Part shown: in pieces, positions 6,038 through 13,253 of the stretch | Position numbering within the stretch: position 1 is the stretch's first letter | How the letters are laid out: the number at the start of each line of letters is the position of its first letter | IMG/VR virus record: IMGVR_UViG_3300043774_000929 | Location: 1-26,969 of that record | Source: a virus | Strand: one strand, 5' to 3' | Length of the DNA: 26,969 bases | Position numbers and translations under genes: made by a program | Notes under the pieces: generated by a model | Database searches by the model: none | What the model saw: only the letters and a program-made list of their open reading frames with translations | Told to the model about the DNA's origin: nothing

Positions 6038-7554
6038 TGGGATTCATTCAGTCCATTCGCCGCCGGCTCTTCGGTGGCATGCCGACCTATGACGGCGTGG
6101 GTGGCGGCCGTCGCGCTCTGGCGTGGATGGTCGGCAATCCGGGCGCCGTCGGCGCCTTGCTGCAGACCCAGAACGAACTGCGCGCCAAGAGCCGTGATCT
6201 GGTTCGGCGCAACGCGTGGGCCAATGCGGCGCTGGAAGCCTACGTGGCCAACGCCATCGGCACTGGCATCAAGCCGCAGTCCATGGTGGGTGATGCCGCA
6301 GCCCGTGAGTCCATTCAATCGCTGTGGAGGGAATGGACCCAGGATGCGGATGCGGCGGGCCTGACCGACTTCTACGGACTGCAGGCCATGGCCTGCCGCG
6401 CCATGCTCGAAGGCGGCGAGGTGTTGGTGCGCTTGCGCTATCGCCGCCCGGAGGATGGTCTGCCCGTTGCCTTGCAGATCCAGGTGATCGAACCCGAACA
6501 CCTGCCGGTGACGCTCAACACCACGGCCGAGAACGGAAACCTGGTGCGCGCGGGCATCGAGTTCGATCGGCTGGGTCGCAGGGTCGCGTACCACCTGTAT
6601 CGATCCCACCCGCAGGACGGGATGCTCGCGCCGATGTCCGGTGATGGTGGCATGAGCACGGTGCGCGTCGATGCGTCCGAGATCATCCACATGTTCCGGC
6701 CGTTGCGCCCGGGCCAGATCCGAGGCGAGCCCTGGTTGGCACGGGCGCTGGTGAAGCTCCACGAGCTGGACCAGTACGATGACGCTGAACTGGTGCGCAA
6801 GAAGACGGCGGCCATGTTCGCCGGCTTCATCACCCGCCTGTCCCCGGAGGACAGCCTGCTCGGTGAAGGCTCCGCCGATGCCAGCGGCGTGGCCCTCTCG
6901 GGCCTGGAGCCGGGGACGATGCAGATCCTGGAGCCCGGCGAGGACATCAAGTTCTCACAGCCGGCCGATGTCGGTGGCTCGTACTCAGAATTCCTGCGCA
7001 TGCAGTTCCGGGCGGTGGCCGCTGCCATGGGCGTGACCTATGAGCAGCTGACCGGGGATCTCACCCAGGTCAACTACTCGTCCATTCGTGCGGGCCTGCT
7101 GGAGTTTCGGCGTCGCGTGGAGCACCTCCAGCACGGCGTGATCGTGCATCAGCTCTGCCGCCCGATCTGGGAGGCATGGATGGCGCAGGCCGTCCTCGAA
7201 GGCGCGCTGGTTCTACCAGGCTATCTGCGTGGTGGATCGGCGCGTCGTCGGGAGTGGCTGGCCGTGAAGTGGATCCCGCAGGGCTGGCAGTGGGTGGATC
7301 CGCTGAAGGAAACCGAGGCGATGAAGTCAGCCATCCGATCCGGACTGATGAGCCGTTCGGAGGCGATTTCTGCCAACGGCTACGACGCTGAAGACGTCGA
7401 TCGCGAGATCGCCGCCGACAACGCTCGGGCCGACGCATGGGGGCTGGTGCTCGACACCGACCCTCGCCATGACCAGGGACCCGCATCTGGCGCGAACCCC
7501 GGGTCTTCGAATCTCGCGTCCGCCAACGCGGACGCCCTAACCCAAGGCACCTGA
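6037..7554 (+). CDS. Phage portal protein, lambda gpB family
   Basis: A 505-aa dodecamer-forming portal (lambda gpB is 533 aa) through which DNA enters the capsid. Typical features are the basic N-terminus, RNAWANAALEAYVANAIGTG near residues 60-80, a central PGTMQILEPGEDIKF, the conserved VTYEQLTGDLTQVNYSSIRA and, near the C-terminus, KWIPQGWQWVDPLKETEAM. These match the GpB-type portal family. The start ATG overlaps the gpW stop, and the stop lies one base before the start of the S49 protease gene, so the three genes are translationally linked. Confidence 0.96.
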   Translation: MGFIQSIRRRLFGGMPTYDGVGGGRRALAWMVGNPGAVGALLQTQNELRAKSRDLVRRNAWANAALEAYVANAIGTGIKPQSMVGDAAARESIQSLWREWTQDADAAGLTDFYGLQAMACRAMLEGGEVLVRLRYRRPEDGLPVALQIQVIEPEHLPVTLNTTAENGNLVRAGIEFDRLGRRVAYHLYRSHPQDGMLAPMSGDGGMSTVRVDASEIIHMFRPLRPGQIRGEPWLARALVKLHELDQYDDAELVRKKTAAMFAGFITRLSPEDSLLGEGSADASGVALSGLEPGTMQILEPGEDIKFSQPADVGGSYSEFLRMQFRAVAAAMGVTYEQLTGDLTQVNYSSIRAGLLEFRRRVEHLQHGVIVHQLCRPIWEAWMAQAVLEGALVLPGYLRGGSARRREWLAVKWIPQGWQWVDPLKETEAMKSAIRSGLMSRSEAISANGYDAEDVDREIAADNARADAWGLVLDTDPRHDQGPASGANPGSSNLASANADALTQGT

Positions 7555-7555
7555 C

Positions 7556-8893
7556 ATGTTGTTGCCCCACTTGGCGTCCCGTCTGTACGGGACGCCGCTT
7601 CTGCTCGTCCGCTCGAAGCTCGACGTCATCCTTTCGGTCCTCGGTGAGCGCGTCCAATGGCCCACCGCCAAGGAAGCCCTCGCCGTCCCTGCGCCCAGGG
7701 CGAACGTCGGCGCCGCCCCGGGCATCGCGCTGATTCCGGTCTACGGCACGCTGGTGCGCCGGTCCCTCGGCCTCGACGCTGCGTCGGGCCTCACGTCGTA
7801 CGGCCAAGTGGCGGCCATGCTGGATGCGGCGCTGGTCGACGCTTCGATCACCGGCATCTTGCTGGACATTGACTCGCCCGGTGGCGAGGCCGGTGGCGTC
7901 TTCGAACTCGCGCAGCGGGTCCGCGCTGCCAATGCGGTCAAGCCCGTGTGGGCTGTGGCCAGCGACTCCGCCTTCTCGGCCGCCTACGCGATCGCCAGCG
8001 CGGCCTCGCGCATCTACGTGAGCCAGACCGGCGGCGTCGGATCGATTGGCGTGATCGCGATGCACGTCGATCAGACGGCTCGCGACGCCCAGGACGGCTA
8101 CCGCTTCACGGCGGTGACGGCGGGTGCGCACAAGAACGACTTCTCGCCGCACGAGCCGCTCGACCCCGATGCCTACGCGCTGCTGCAGGCCGAGGTGGAT
8201 CGCCTGTACGGACTCTTCGTCGATCACGTGGCCACGATGCGCGGCCTCGATGCGGCGGCCGTGCGTGCCACCGAAGCCGGTCTGTACTTCGGCCCCAGCG
8301 CTATCAGCGTGGGTCTGGCCGATCGGCTTGGCACCACCGAGTCAGCGTTGGTCGACTTCGCGTCCTACCTCGCCACGAACGCTGCGACGTCCGGCCTGAA
8401 GTTCCTCGCTGCCAACAGTTCCCCTCTCGCGCCCACCTCCAAAGGGGCGCTCTTTTCAACCAACCCCATGGAGAAAACCGCGATGCATGAGAACGCCATC
8501 GACCGACTCCCTCCGGAGTCAACAAACGCGCCGGAAGACCCGGCACTCGTCCCCGATAACCCGGACCGCACTGACGCCGACCCCGCAGTCCAGCCGCAAG
8601 AGCGCGGCGTCGGCAACAACGTCACTTCTGCGGTGGACGCAGCCGTCACCCTGGTGCGCGCCGATGCCGTGGCGATCGCCGAGCTGTGCCAGTTGGCTGG
8701 TCAGCCCGGGCTCACGCTGTCCTTCCTCAGCGAAGGCGCCAGCGTCGCACAGGTGCGCAAGACGCTCCTGGCCGGTCGGGCACAGGGCACGGAGATCAGT
8801 TCCCTGATCCACCCGGACGCTGCTTCCACTGCCGCATCGCCGGAGCAGAACCCCCTCATGAAGGCCGTCAAGAAACTCACTGGAAAGGACTGA
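7556..8893 (+). CDS. Prohead protease, S49 family (lambda gpC-like), with C-terminal scaffold-like region
   Basis: A 445-aa protein. Residues about 1-280 are an S49/SppA-type serine peptidase: DSPGGEAGG near 100-108, the nucleophile in DSAFSAAY (Ser141) and the candidate base Lys193 in GAHKND. The 52-residue Ser-Lys spacing equals that of Bacillus SppA (Ser147/Lys199). It should process scaffold and portal in the prohead. The last 140 residues are Pro/Ala-rich and helical, with no protease signature, and resemble a scaffold such as lambda Nu3, which in lambda is made from an internal start in C. An in-frame ATG at 8483 has a good GGAGA site 8 nt upstream. The ATG at 7556 lies one base after the portal stop. 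Confidence 0.93.
   Translation: MLLPHLASRLYGTPLLLVRSKLDVILSVLGERVQWPTAKEALAVPAPRANVGAAPGIALIPVYGTLVRRSLGLDAASGLTSYGQVAAMLDAALVDASITGILLDIDSPGGEAGGVFELAQRVRAANAVKPVWAVASDSAFSAAYAIASAASRIYVSQTGGVGSIGVIAMHVDQTARDAQDGYRFTAVTAGAHKNDFSPHEPLDPDAYALLQAEVDRLYGLFVDHVATMRGLDAAAVRATEAGLYFGPSAISVGLADRLGTTESALVDFASYLATNAATSGLKFLAANSSPLAPTSKGALFSTNPMEKTAMHENAIDRLPPESTNAPEDPALVPDNPDRTDADPAVQPQERGVGNNVTSAVDAAVTLVRADAVAIAELCQLAGQPGLTLSFLSEGASVAQVRKTLLAGRAQGTEISSLIHPDAASTAASPEQNPLMKAVKKLTGKD
8429..8450 (+). other. GC-rich hairpin with T-tract inside the protease/scaffold gene
   Basis: GCGCCC (8429-8434) and GGGCGC (8445-8450) form a perfect 6-bp stem with a 10-nt loop, directly followed by TCTTTTC. It looks like a weak intrinsic terminator or an RNA structure. 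It lies inside the open frame at the junction of the protease and scaffold-like parts, about 33 nt before the internal ATG at 8483. It may only attenuate transcription or space the internal start. Confidence 0.5.
8483..8893 (+). CDS. Candidate internal-start scaffold protein (Nu3-like)
   Basis: A possible second product of the protease gene, in the same frame, beginning MHENAIDRLPPEST and ending in the basic tail MKAVKKLTGKD (136 aa). GGAGA at 8470-8474 is well spaced from this ATG. Another in-frame ATG at 8468 lacks a good site. Residues towards the C-terminus (LVRADAVAIAELCQLAG) are helical, as expected for a scaffold. In lambda, Nu3 arises in exactly this way from gene C. The separate product here is inferred. 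Confidence 0.5.
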   Translation: MHENAIDRLPPESTNAPEDPALVPDNPDRTDADPAVQPQERGVGNNVTSAVDAAVTLVRADAVAIAELCQLAGQPGLTLSFLSEGASVAQVRKTLLAGRAQGTEISSLIHPDAASTAASPEQNPLMKAVKKLTGKD

Positions 8894-8897
8894 AGCC

Positions 8898-9278
8898 ATG
8901 TCTGCACTCAACGAACCTCTCAACCTCGGCGATCTCCTCAAGTACGAGGAGGACTGCCTCAACTACTCGCGTGACGTCGTCACCGTGGCCGCAGGCCAGC
9001 GTCTCGAACTCGGCGCCGTCGTGGGCCGCGTCGCCGCGACTTCCAAGATCAAGCGCTACGAGCCGGACGCGACCGACGGCACCGAATCGCCCGTGGGGAT
9101 CCTGCTGGGCGACTGCGACGCCAGCCTGATCGAGCGCGACAACGTCCTGCTGCTCGCACGCCACGCCGTCGTCGCATCACACGCCGTCGTCTGGCCTTCG
9201 GGCATCACGCCCGAGCACAAGGTCGCCGCCATCGCCGCATTGGAAGCACGCGGCATCCTCATTCGTCAGTCCGCCTGA
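8898..9278 (+). CDS. Head decoration protein, gpD-like
   Basis: A 126-aa capsid-stabilising protein of the HDPD/gpD type that binds as trimers on the expanded shell. Visible hallmarks are the short flexible N-terminus, VVTVAAGQRLELGAVVGRVA, then SPVGILLGDCDASLIERDN, and the C-terminal VAAIAALEARGILIRQ. Lambda gpD is 110 aa. It lies directly between protease/scaffold and major capsid genes, 4 nt after the former, in the canonical C-D-E order. Confidence 0.93.
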   Translation: MSALNEPLNLGDLLKYEEDCLNYSRDVVTVAAGQRLELGAVVGRVAATSKIKRYEPDATDGTESPVGILLGDCDASLIERDNVLLLARHAVVASHAVVWPSGITPEHKVAAIAALEARGILIRQSA

Positions 9279-9292
9279 AAGGAATCCTGAAC

Positions 9293-10297
9293 ATGAACAA
9301 CCCGTTCAACACCCCGGCGTTTTCGATGGCGGCGCTGACCTCCGCCATCAACGTCATCCCCAACCGCTATGGGCGCCTCGAGTCGCTCGATCTGTTCCCG
9401 GCCAAGCCGGTGCGCACGCGCCAGGTCATCGTCGAGGAGCAGAACGGCGTGCTCAATCTGCTGCCGACGCTGCCCCCGGGTGCCCCGGGTACGGTCGGCG
9501 CACGCGGCAAGCGCAAGGTGCGCTCCTTCGTGATCCCGCACATCCCGCACGACGACGTGGTCCTGCCCGAAGAGGTCCAGGGCATTCGTGCTTTCGGCTC
9601 GGAGACCGAGATGGAGTCGGTGGCCGGCGTGATGGCTCGGCACCTGGAGACCATGCGCAACAAGCACGCCATCACGCTGGAGCACCTGCGCATGGGCGCG
9701 CTCAAGGGCGTGATCCTCGACGCCGACGGCTCGGTGATCTACGACCTGTATGACGAGTTCGGCATCTCGCCGGCGGTCGTGAGCTTCGATCTGGGCAATG
9801 CCTCGTCGAACGTGAAGAAGAAGTGCGCCGACGTGCTGCGTCATCTGGAGGACAACCTCAAGGGTGAGTTCATGACCGGCATCCGGGTGCTGTGCTCGCC
9901 GGAGTTCTTCGATGCGCTGACCGACCACCCCAAGGTCAAGGACGCCTTCACCTACTGGCAGCAGGGCGCGGTGCTCATCAACGACATGCGCGCCGGATTC
10001 ACCTTCGGCGGCGTGACCTTCGAGGAGTACCGTGGCCAAGCGACTGATGTCAACGGCACCAGCCGTCGCTTCATCGCCGCCGGTGAGGCCCATGCCTTCC
10101 CGATGGGTACGGTGGACACCTTCGGCACGTACTTCGCGCCGGCCGACTTCAACGAGACGGCCAACACCCTGGGGCAGGCGATCTACGCCAAGCAGGAGCC
10201 GCGCAAGTTCGACCGGGGGACCGACTTGCACACGCAGTCCAACCCGCTGCCGATGTGCCATCGCCCCGGCGTGCTGGTCAAGCTCACGGCGGCCTGA
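9293..10297 (+). CDS. Major capsid protein, lambda gpE family
   Basis: A 334-aa shell protein (lambda gpE is 341 aa). The N-terminal part (NPFNTPAFSMAALTSAINVI) and the strongly conserved block with FVIPHIPHDDVVLPEEVQGI match the Phage_cap_E family, as does the C-terminal YAKQEPRKFDRGTDLHTQSN, followed by NPLPMCHRPGVLVKL. An AAGGAA ribosome site precedes the ATG. It is expected to assemble with an HK97-like fold on the scaffold and then bind the decoration protein. Confidence 0.97.
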   Translation: MNNPFNTPAFSMAALTSAINVIPNRYGRLESLDLFPAKPVRTRQVIVEEQNGVLNLLPTLPPGAPGTVGARGKRKVRSFVIPHIPHDDVVLPEEVQGIRAFGSETEMESVAGVMARHLETMRNKHAITLEHLRMGALKGVILDADGSVIYDLYDEFGISPAVVSFDLGNASSNVKKKCADVLRHLEDNLKGEFMTGIRVLCSPEFFDALTDHPKVKDAFTYWQQGAVLINDMRAGFTFGGVTFEEYRGQATDVNGTSRRFIAAGEAHAFPMGTVDTFGTYFAPADFNETANTLGQAIYAKQEPRKFDRGTDLHTQSNPLPMCHRPGVLVKLTAA

Positions 10298-10300
10298 TCC

Positions 10301-10603
10301 ATGGGCTTGGTCGAAACCGTCTACGCGGCGGCTGCCGGCGCTGGCCTGCTACAGGCGTGTGTCTGGCACCCGTCGGACGGGTCGGCGGCGCAGTCGCATT
10401 CAGTGGGATTTTCCTGTCCGGACGAGTCCCTTCTGGATGGTCTGACCGTCAGCACCGAGTACGCCATGACATTCCCGGCATCGGTGTTCACGGGCCTGGC
10501 AGCCCAGGAGCAGGTCCAGATCGGGTCGGCGACCTACTTGGTGCGTGAAGTTCGGTCCGTGGGCGACGGCACCGAGCGACGCGCCCGTCTCACTCGCGTC
10601 TGA
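10301..10603 (+). CDS. Head-tail joining protein, gpFII-like (100 aa)
   Basis: A small protein directly after the major capsid gene. The C-terminal half (AMTFPASVFTGLAAQEQVQI, then YLVREVRSVGDGTERRARLT) has the beta-rich pattern of gpFII-type connectors, which bind under gpW and form the tail attachment surface. Lambda gpFII is 117 aa and occupies a similar map position. Assignment rests on position, length and this pattern. I see no separate FI-like gene. It starts 3 nt after the capsid stop. Confidence 0.7.
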   Translation: MGLVETVYAAAAGAGLLQACVWHPSDGSAAQSHSVGFSCPDESLLDGLTVSTEYAMTFPASVFTGLAAQEQVQIGSATYLVREVRSVGDGTERRARLTRV

Positions 10604-10607
10604 AGCC

Positions 10608-11054
10608 ATGGCTGGCAATTCGATCCGCGAGCAGATCCTGCTGGCGATGATGGCGGCTGTGCGTCCCGCAGCACAGGCTGTGGGCGCCACAGTCCACCGA
10701 TCACCGTCGGTGGCAGTCACGCGCGAGCAATGCCCGGCGCTGGTGGTGTTCCCCGAGACGGATGCCATTGCCGAGCGTGCCAACGACCGCGTCACCCGAG
10801 AACTGACAGTTCGCATCGTTGCCTTGGCCCGTGCGGTGCCTCCCGTCGTTCCGGAGACGGAGGCAGACCGACTGCTGACTGCCGCCCACGCAGCCCTGAT
10901 GTCCGACCTGAATCTGGGCGGACTCGCCCTCGGGATCCGTGAGCAGGAATGCGAGTGGGAGGTGGAGGACGCCGATGCCGTCGCCGCATCCATTCCCGCG
11001 CGCTACCGCATCACCTACCGAACGCTGGCCCAAGACCTGGCAACCCAAGGATGA
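10608..11054 (+). CDS. Probable neck or tail-terminator protein (148 aa)
   Basis: The protein (MAGNSIREQILLAMMAAVRP) has an N-terminal helix, a beta segment (ALVVFPETDAIAERA, then LTVRIVALARAV), a helix with ADRLLTAAHAALM and a final strand (ARYRITYRTLAQDL). This alpha/beta layout fits tail terminators of the lambda gpU type or related completion proteins that cap the tail tube. The family is not certain. I chose the ATG at 10608, 5 nt after the upstream stop, over a longer in-frame start at 10545 that would overlap the FII-like gene by about 60 nt. Confidence 0.6.
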   Translation: MAGNSIREQILLAMMAAVRPAAQAVGATVHRSPSVAVTREQCPALVVFPETDAIAERANDRVTRELTVRIVALARAVPPVVPETEADRLLTAAHAALMSDLNLGGLALGIREQECEWEVEDADAVAASIPARYRITYRTLAQDLATQG

Positions 11055-11059
11055 CACCC

Positions 11060-11260
11060 ATGACCCGACTCGTTTTGACGCGTCCGCACACGCACGCGGG
11101 CAAGTCCTACGGACCCGGTGACCGCATCGAGGTCGACGCCGACGCCGCCGAATGGCTGCTGGCGAACGACATCGCCGCGCGGGAGCCGAAGCCCGTCCGG
11201 ACTCCCACCGACCCATCCGTCGACCTTTCTCCCATTCAACGTAAGGAACCCAAGCAATGA
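11060..11260 (+). CDS. Small conserved phage protein, DUF7210-like (66 aa)
   Basis: The start MTRLVLTRPHTHAGKSYGPG, followed by DRIEVDADAAEWLLANDIA, matches a small family often found among phage neck and tail genes that I recall as DUF7210. The domain is a short beta hairpin plus a helix; the last 20 residues are a Pro/Lys-rich tail. The function is unknown. AAGGA lies about 8 nt before ATG 11060; an alternative ATG at 11051 overlaps the previous stop but has the site abutting it. It overlaps the tail tube gene by ATGA at 11257-11260. Confidence 0.7.
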   Translation: MTRLVLTRPHTHAGKSYGPGDRIEVDADAAEWLLANDIAAREPKPVRTPTDPSVDLSPIQRKEPKQ

Positions 11261-12009
11261 GCACCTATGCAAGTTTTCAAGGCCGAGTGTTTCTCGGCAA
11301 GCGCGACATCGCCGGTCTGCCGATCGAGGTGCGCTCACCCGGCAACGTGGCCGAGCTGAAGTTGTCGCTGAAGACCGACGTTCTGGAGCACTACGAGAGC
11401 CAGACTGGTCAGCGCTCGCTGGATCACCGGATGGTCAAGCAGAAGTCGGCGACCGTGAAGCTGACCATCGAAGAGTTCACCAAGGAGAACCTGGCGCTCG
11501 CCCTGTATGGCAACCACGTCGTCGGCACGGCTGGGTCGGTGACGGCCGAGCCCTTTGGCGGTGACACGCCGGTCGTCGGCGACCGCTACTTCCTCGCCCA
11601 CCCCAGGGTGTCGAGCCTGGTGGTGACCGATTCCGCCGGAACACCGGCGACGCTCACGGCCGGCACGCACTACACCGCCGACCTGGACTTCGGTGCCGTC
11701 CAATTCCTGGACACCACCGGCTTCACCGCGCCCTTCAAGGCGGCCTATGCCTACGGCGTGGTCACCGACATCGGCATCTTCACCCAGGCGCTGCCGGAGC
11801 GCTTCTTGCGCCTGGAGGGGATCAACACCGCCCAGGGCAACGCCAAGGTCCTGGTCGAGCTGTACCGCGTGGCCTTCGATCCGCTCAAGGAGATTTCCTT
11901 CATCTCGGACGACTACAACAAGTTCGAGTTGGAAGGCTCGCTGTTGGCCGACACGACCAAGGGCTACGACGCGGTGCTCGGCCAGTTCGGCCGCATCGTT
12001 CAGCTGTAA
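11257..12009 (+). CDS. Phage tail tube protein
   Basis: A 250-aa protein beginning MSTYASFQGRVFLGKRDIAG. It is mostly beta, with SATVKLTIEEFTKENLALAL near residues 65-85, an inserted Ig-like or beta-sandwich part around 100-170 (GTPATLTAGTHYTADLDFGA) and a return strand segment ending in FGRIVQL. This architecture and the position directly before the frameshifted chaperones identify it as the major tail tube subunit, which polymerises round the tape measure. Lambda gpV is 246 aa, but direct homology is not obvious by eye. ATG overlaps the upstream stop. Confidence 0.78.
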   Translation: MSTYASFQGRVFLGKRDIAGLPIEVRSPGNVAELKLSLKTDVLEHYESQTGQRSLDHRMVKQKSATVKLTIEEFTKENLALALYGNHVVGTAGSVTAEPFGGDTPVVGDRYFLAHPRVSSLVVTDSAGTPATLTAGTHYTADLDFGAVQFLDTTGFTAPFKAAYAYGVVTDIGIFTQALPERFLRLEGINTAQGNAKVLVELYRVAFDPLKEISFISDDYNKFELEGSLLADTTKGYDAVLGQFGRIVQL

Positions 12010-12019
12010 GGGGAGATCC

Positions 12020-12412
12020 ATGGGCGATTTGGACACCCTGATCCCGACCGCGTTGACCGTGTCGGTGGCTGGCGAGATGCTGGCCATCAAGCCGCTGAAG
12101 GTCGGACAGATGCCGGCCTTCCTGCGCGCGATCTCGCCGGTCATGCAACAGATCACGGCCACCGACATCGACTGGCTGGCCCTGTTCGGCGAGCGCGGCG
12201 AGGACTTGCTGTCGGCGATCTCGATTGCGGTCGGCAAGCCCCGCAGTTGGGTCGACGATCTGGCTGCGGACGAGGCCATCTTGCTGGCGGCCAAGGTGAT
12301 CGAGGTCAACGCTGATTTTTTTACCCGGCAGGTGATCCCCAAGCTCGACGTTCTGCTCGCAACCACGAAGCTGCCGCAGGTGGCGGCTGGTTCGACGCCG
12401 TCCAGCACCTGA
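12020..12412 (+). CDS. Tail assembly chaperone, short form (gpG-like)
   Basis: A 130-aa protein (MGDLDTLIPTALTVSVAGEM, then ISIAVGKPRSWVDDLAADEA) located between tube and tape measure genes, with a GGGGAG ribosome site. It is the zero-frame product of a gpG/gpGT-type pair that keeps the tape measure soluble and recruits tube protein. The C-terminal 29 residues after the slippery site at 12316-12322 are Thr/Ser-rich and low in complexity, as expected for a dispensable zero-frame tail. Confidence 0.85.
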   Translation: MGDLDTLIPTALTVSVAGEMLAIKPLKVGQMPAFLRAISPVMQQITATDIDWLALFGERGEDLLSAISIAVGKPRSWVDDLAADEAILLAAKVIEVNADFFTRQVIPKLDVLLATTKLPQVAAGSTPSST

Positions 12413-12609
12413 TCGAGCACGGTCACCGGATGCCCGACATCCTCGACTACACGCTGGCGCAGGTGCGGGGATTCGTGGCGGCGTGCGAGCGCTCCGATGC
12501 GGCGCGCGATGCCCGTGCGCTCTCGCTCATCGCGATCGGCGCGCGAGGAGACGCCCGCCAGCTGGACCAGACGCTCGACCGCCTGGTCGACCGGGCCCAG
12601 TCATCATGA
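12020..12609 (+). CDS. Tail assembly chaperone, -1 frameshift fusion (gpGT-like)
   Basis: Zero-frame codons 12020-12322 joined by -1 slippage to 12322-12609 give a 196-aa fusion. After the slip the frame reads YPAGDPQARRSARNHEAAAG, then GGWFDAVQHLIEHGHRMPDI and LDYTLAQVRGFVAACERSD, ending AQSS. This -1 frame has no stop from 12316 to 12607 but has a TGA at 12313-12315, directly before the slippery run, so it opens exactly at the slip site. GWFDAVQHLIEHG and TLAQVRGFV look like T-domain sequences of other phages. Its stop overlaps the next ATG (ATGA at 12606-12609). The fusion form should bind the tape measure, as in lambda. Confidence 0.88.
12316..12322 (+). promoter_or_regulatory. Slippery heptamer T TTT TTT for -1 programmed frameshift
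   Basis: Seven T's stand as GAT TTT TTT ACC in the zero frame, an exact X XXY YYZ heptamer. It is the only such T-run noticed in the GC-rich late region. I did not find a convincing downstream pseudoknot by eye, though GC-rich pairing downstream is possible. Confidence 0.88.
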
Positions 12610-13250
12610 AGGTCTCCATCCGGATCGACAGCGCTGTAGGCCTTGCCCAGTTGCGTCGCTGGGGCGGGGAGATTCGGGCCAAGGTCCAGCAGGCGGTCGC
12701 TCGCGCCATGGCGACAGAGGCAGCAGAGTTGCGCCAGGACGTGCGCGCCGAAGTCGCCGGTCAGATGGCCGTGGTCAAGAAGTCCTTCATCAAAGGCTTC
12801 ACGGCGAAGGTTCTGGACCGGGATCCGAACCGCTATCCGGCGCTCTACGTTGGCTCACGCATCCCCTGGTCTCGGATCCACGAGACCGGCGGCGTCATCG
12901 CCGGGCGGCTTCTGATCCCGCTGCATGGTCGCGTGGGGCGCAAGCGCTTCAAGGCGCAGATCGCGGAGCTTATGCGTGGCGGCAATGCCTATTTCATCAA
13001 GAACTCGAAGGGGAACATCGTCTTGATGGCGGAGAACCTGCAGGAATACGACCGCACGCTTTCGGGGTTCAAGCGCCGCTACCGCAAGGCCGAAGGCGTC
13101 AAACGTCTGAAGCGCGGTGCCGACATTCCGATCGCCGTGCTCGTGCCCAAGGTCGTGTTGCGCAAGCGCCTGGACATCGAGCGCATGGTCGCCACGCGCG
13201 TGCCGCGCCTGTCTGCAGCGATCGAAAAGCAACTGCGCGCGGTCGACTGA
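12606..13250 (+). CDS. Minor tail protein, gpZ/DUF6441-like (214 aa)
   Basis: The protein begins MKVSIRIDSAVGLAQLRRWG with a long helical N-terminus (VQQAVARAMATEAAELRQDV). A mixed domain follows (NRYPALYVGSRIPWSRIHET, then GGVIAGRLLIPL), then a basic part and a final helix (RLSAAIEKQLRAVD). This resembles tail-completion or neck proteins of the gpZ/HK97 gp10 or DUF6441 type, which fit tail to head. Its place between chaperone and tape measure, rather than before the tube gene, differs from lambda. Start ATG overlaps the TGA of the frameshifted chaperone, which argues that the -1 frame really is translated. Confidence 0.65.
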   Translation: MKVSIRIDSAVGLAQLRRWGGEIRAKVQQAVARAMATEAAELRQDVRAEVAGQMAVVKKSFIKGFTAKVLDRDPNRYPALYVGSRIPWSRIHETGGVIAGRLLIPLHGRVGRKRFKAQIAELMRGGNAYFIKNSKGNIVLMAENLQEYDRTLSGFKRRYRKAEGVKRLKRGADIPIAVLVPKVVLRKRLDIERMVATRVPRLSAAIEKQLRAVD

Positions 13251-13253
13251 TCC

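Noticed and set aside
12413-12605. Non-coding gap between chaperone and Z-like genes
   Set aside because: It is open in the -1 frame from the slippery heptamer and is best explained as the frameshifted chaperone extension.
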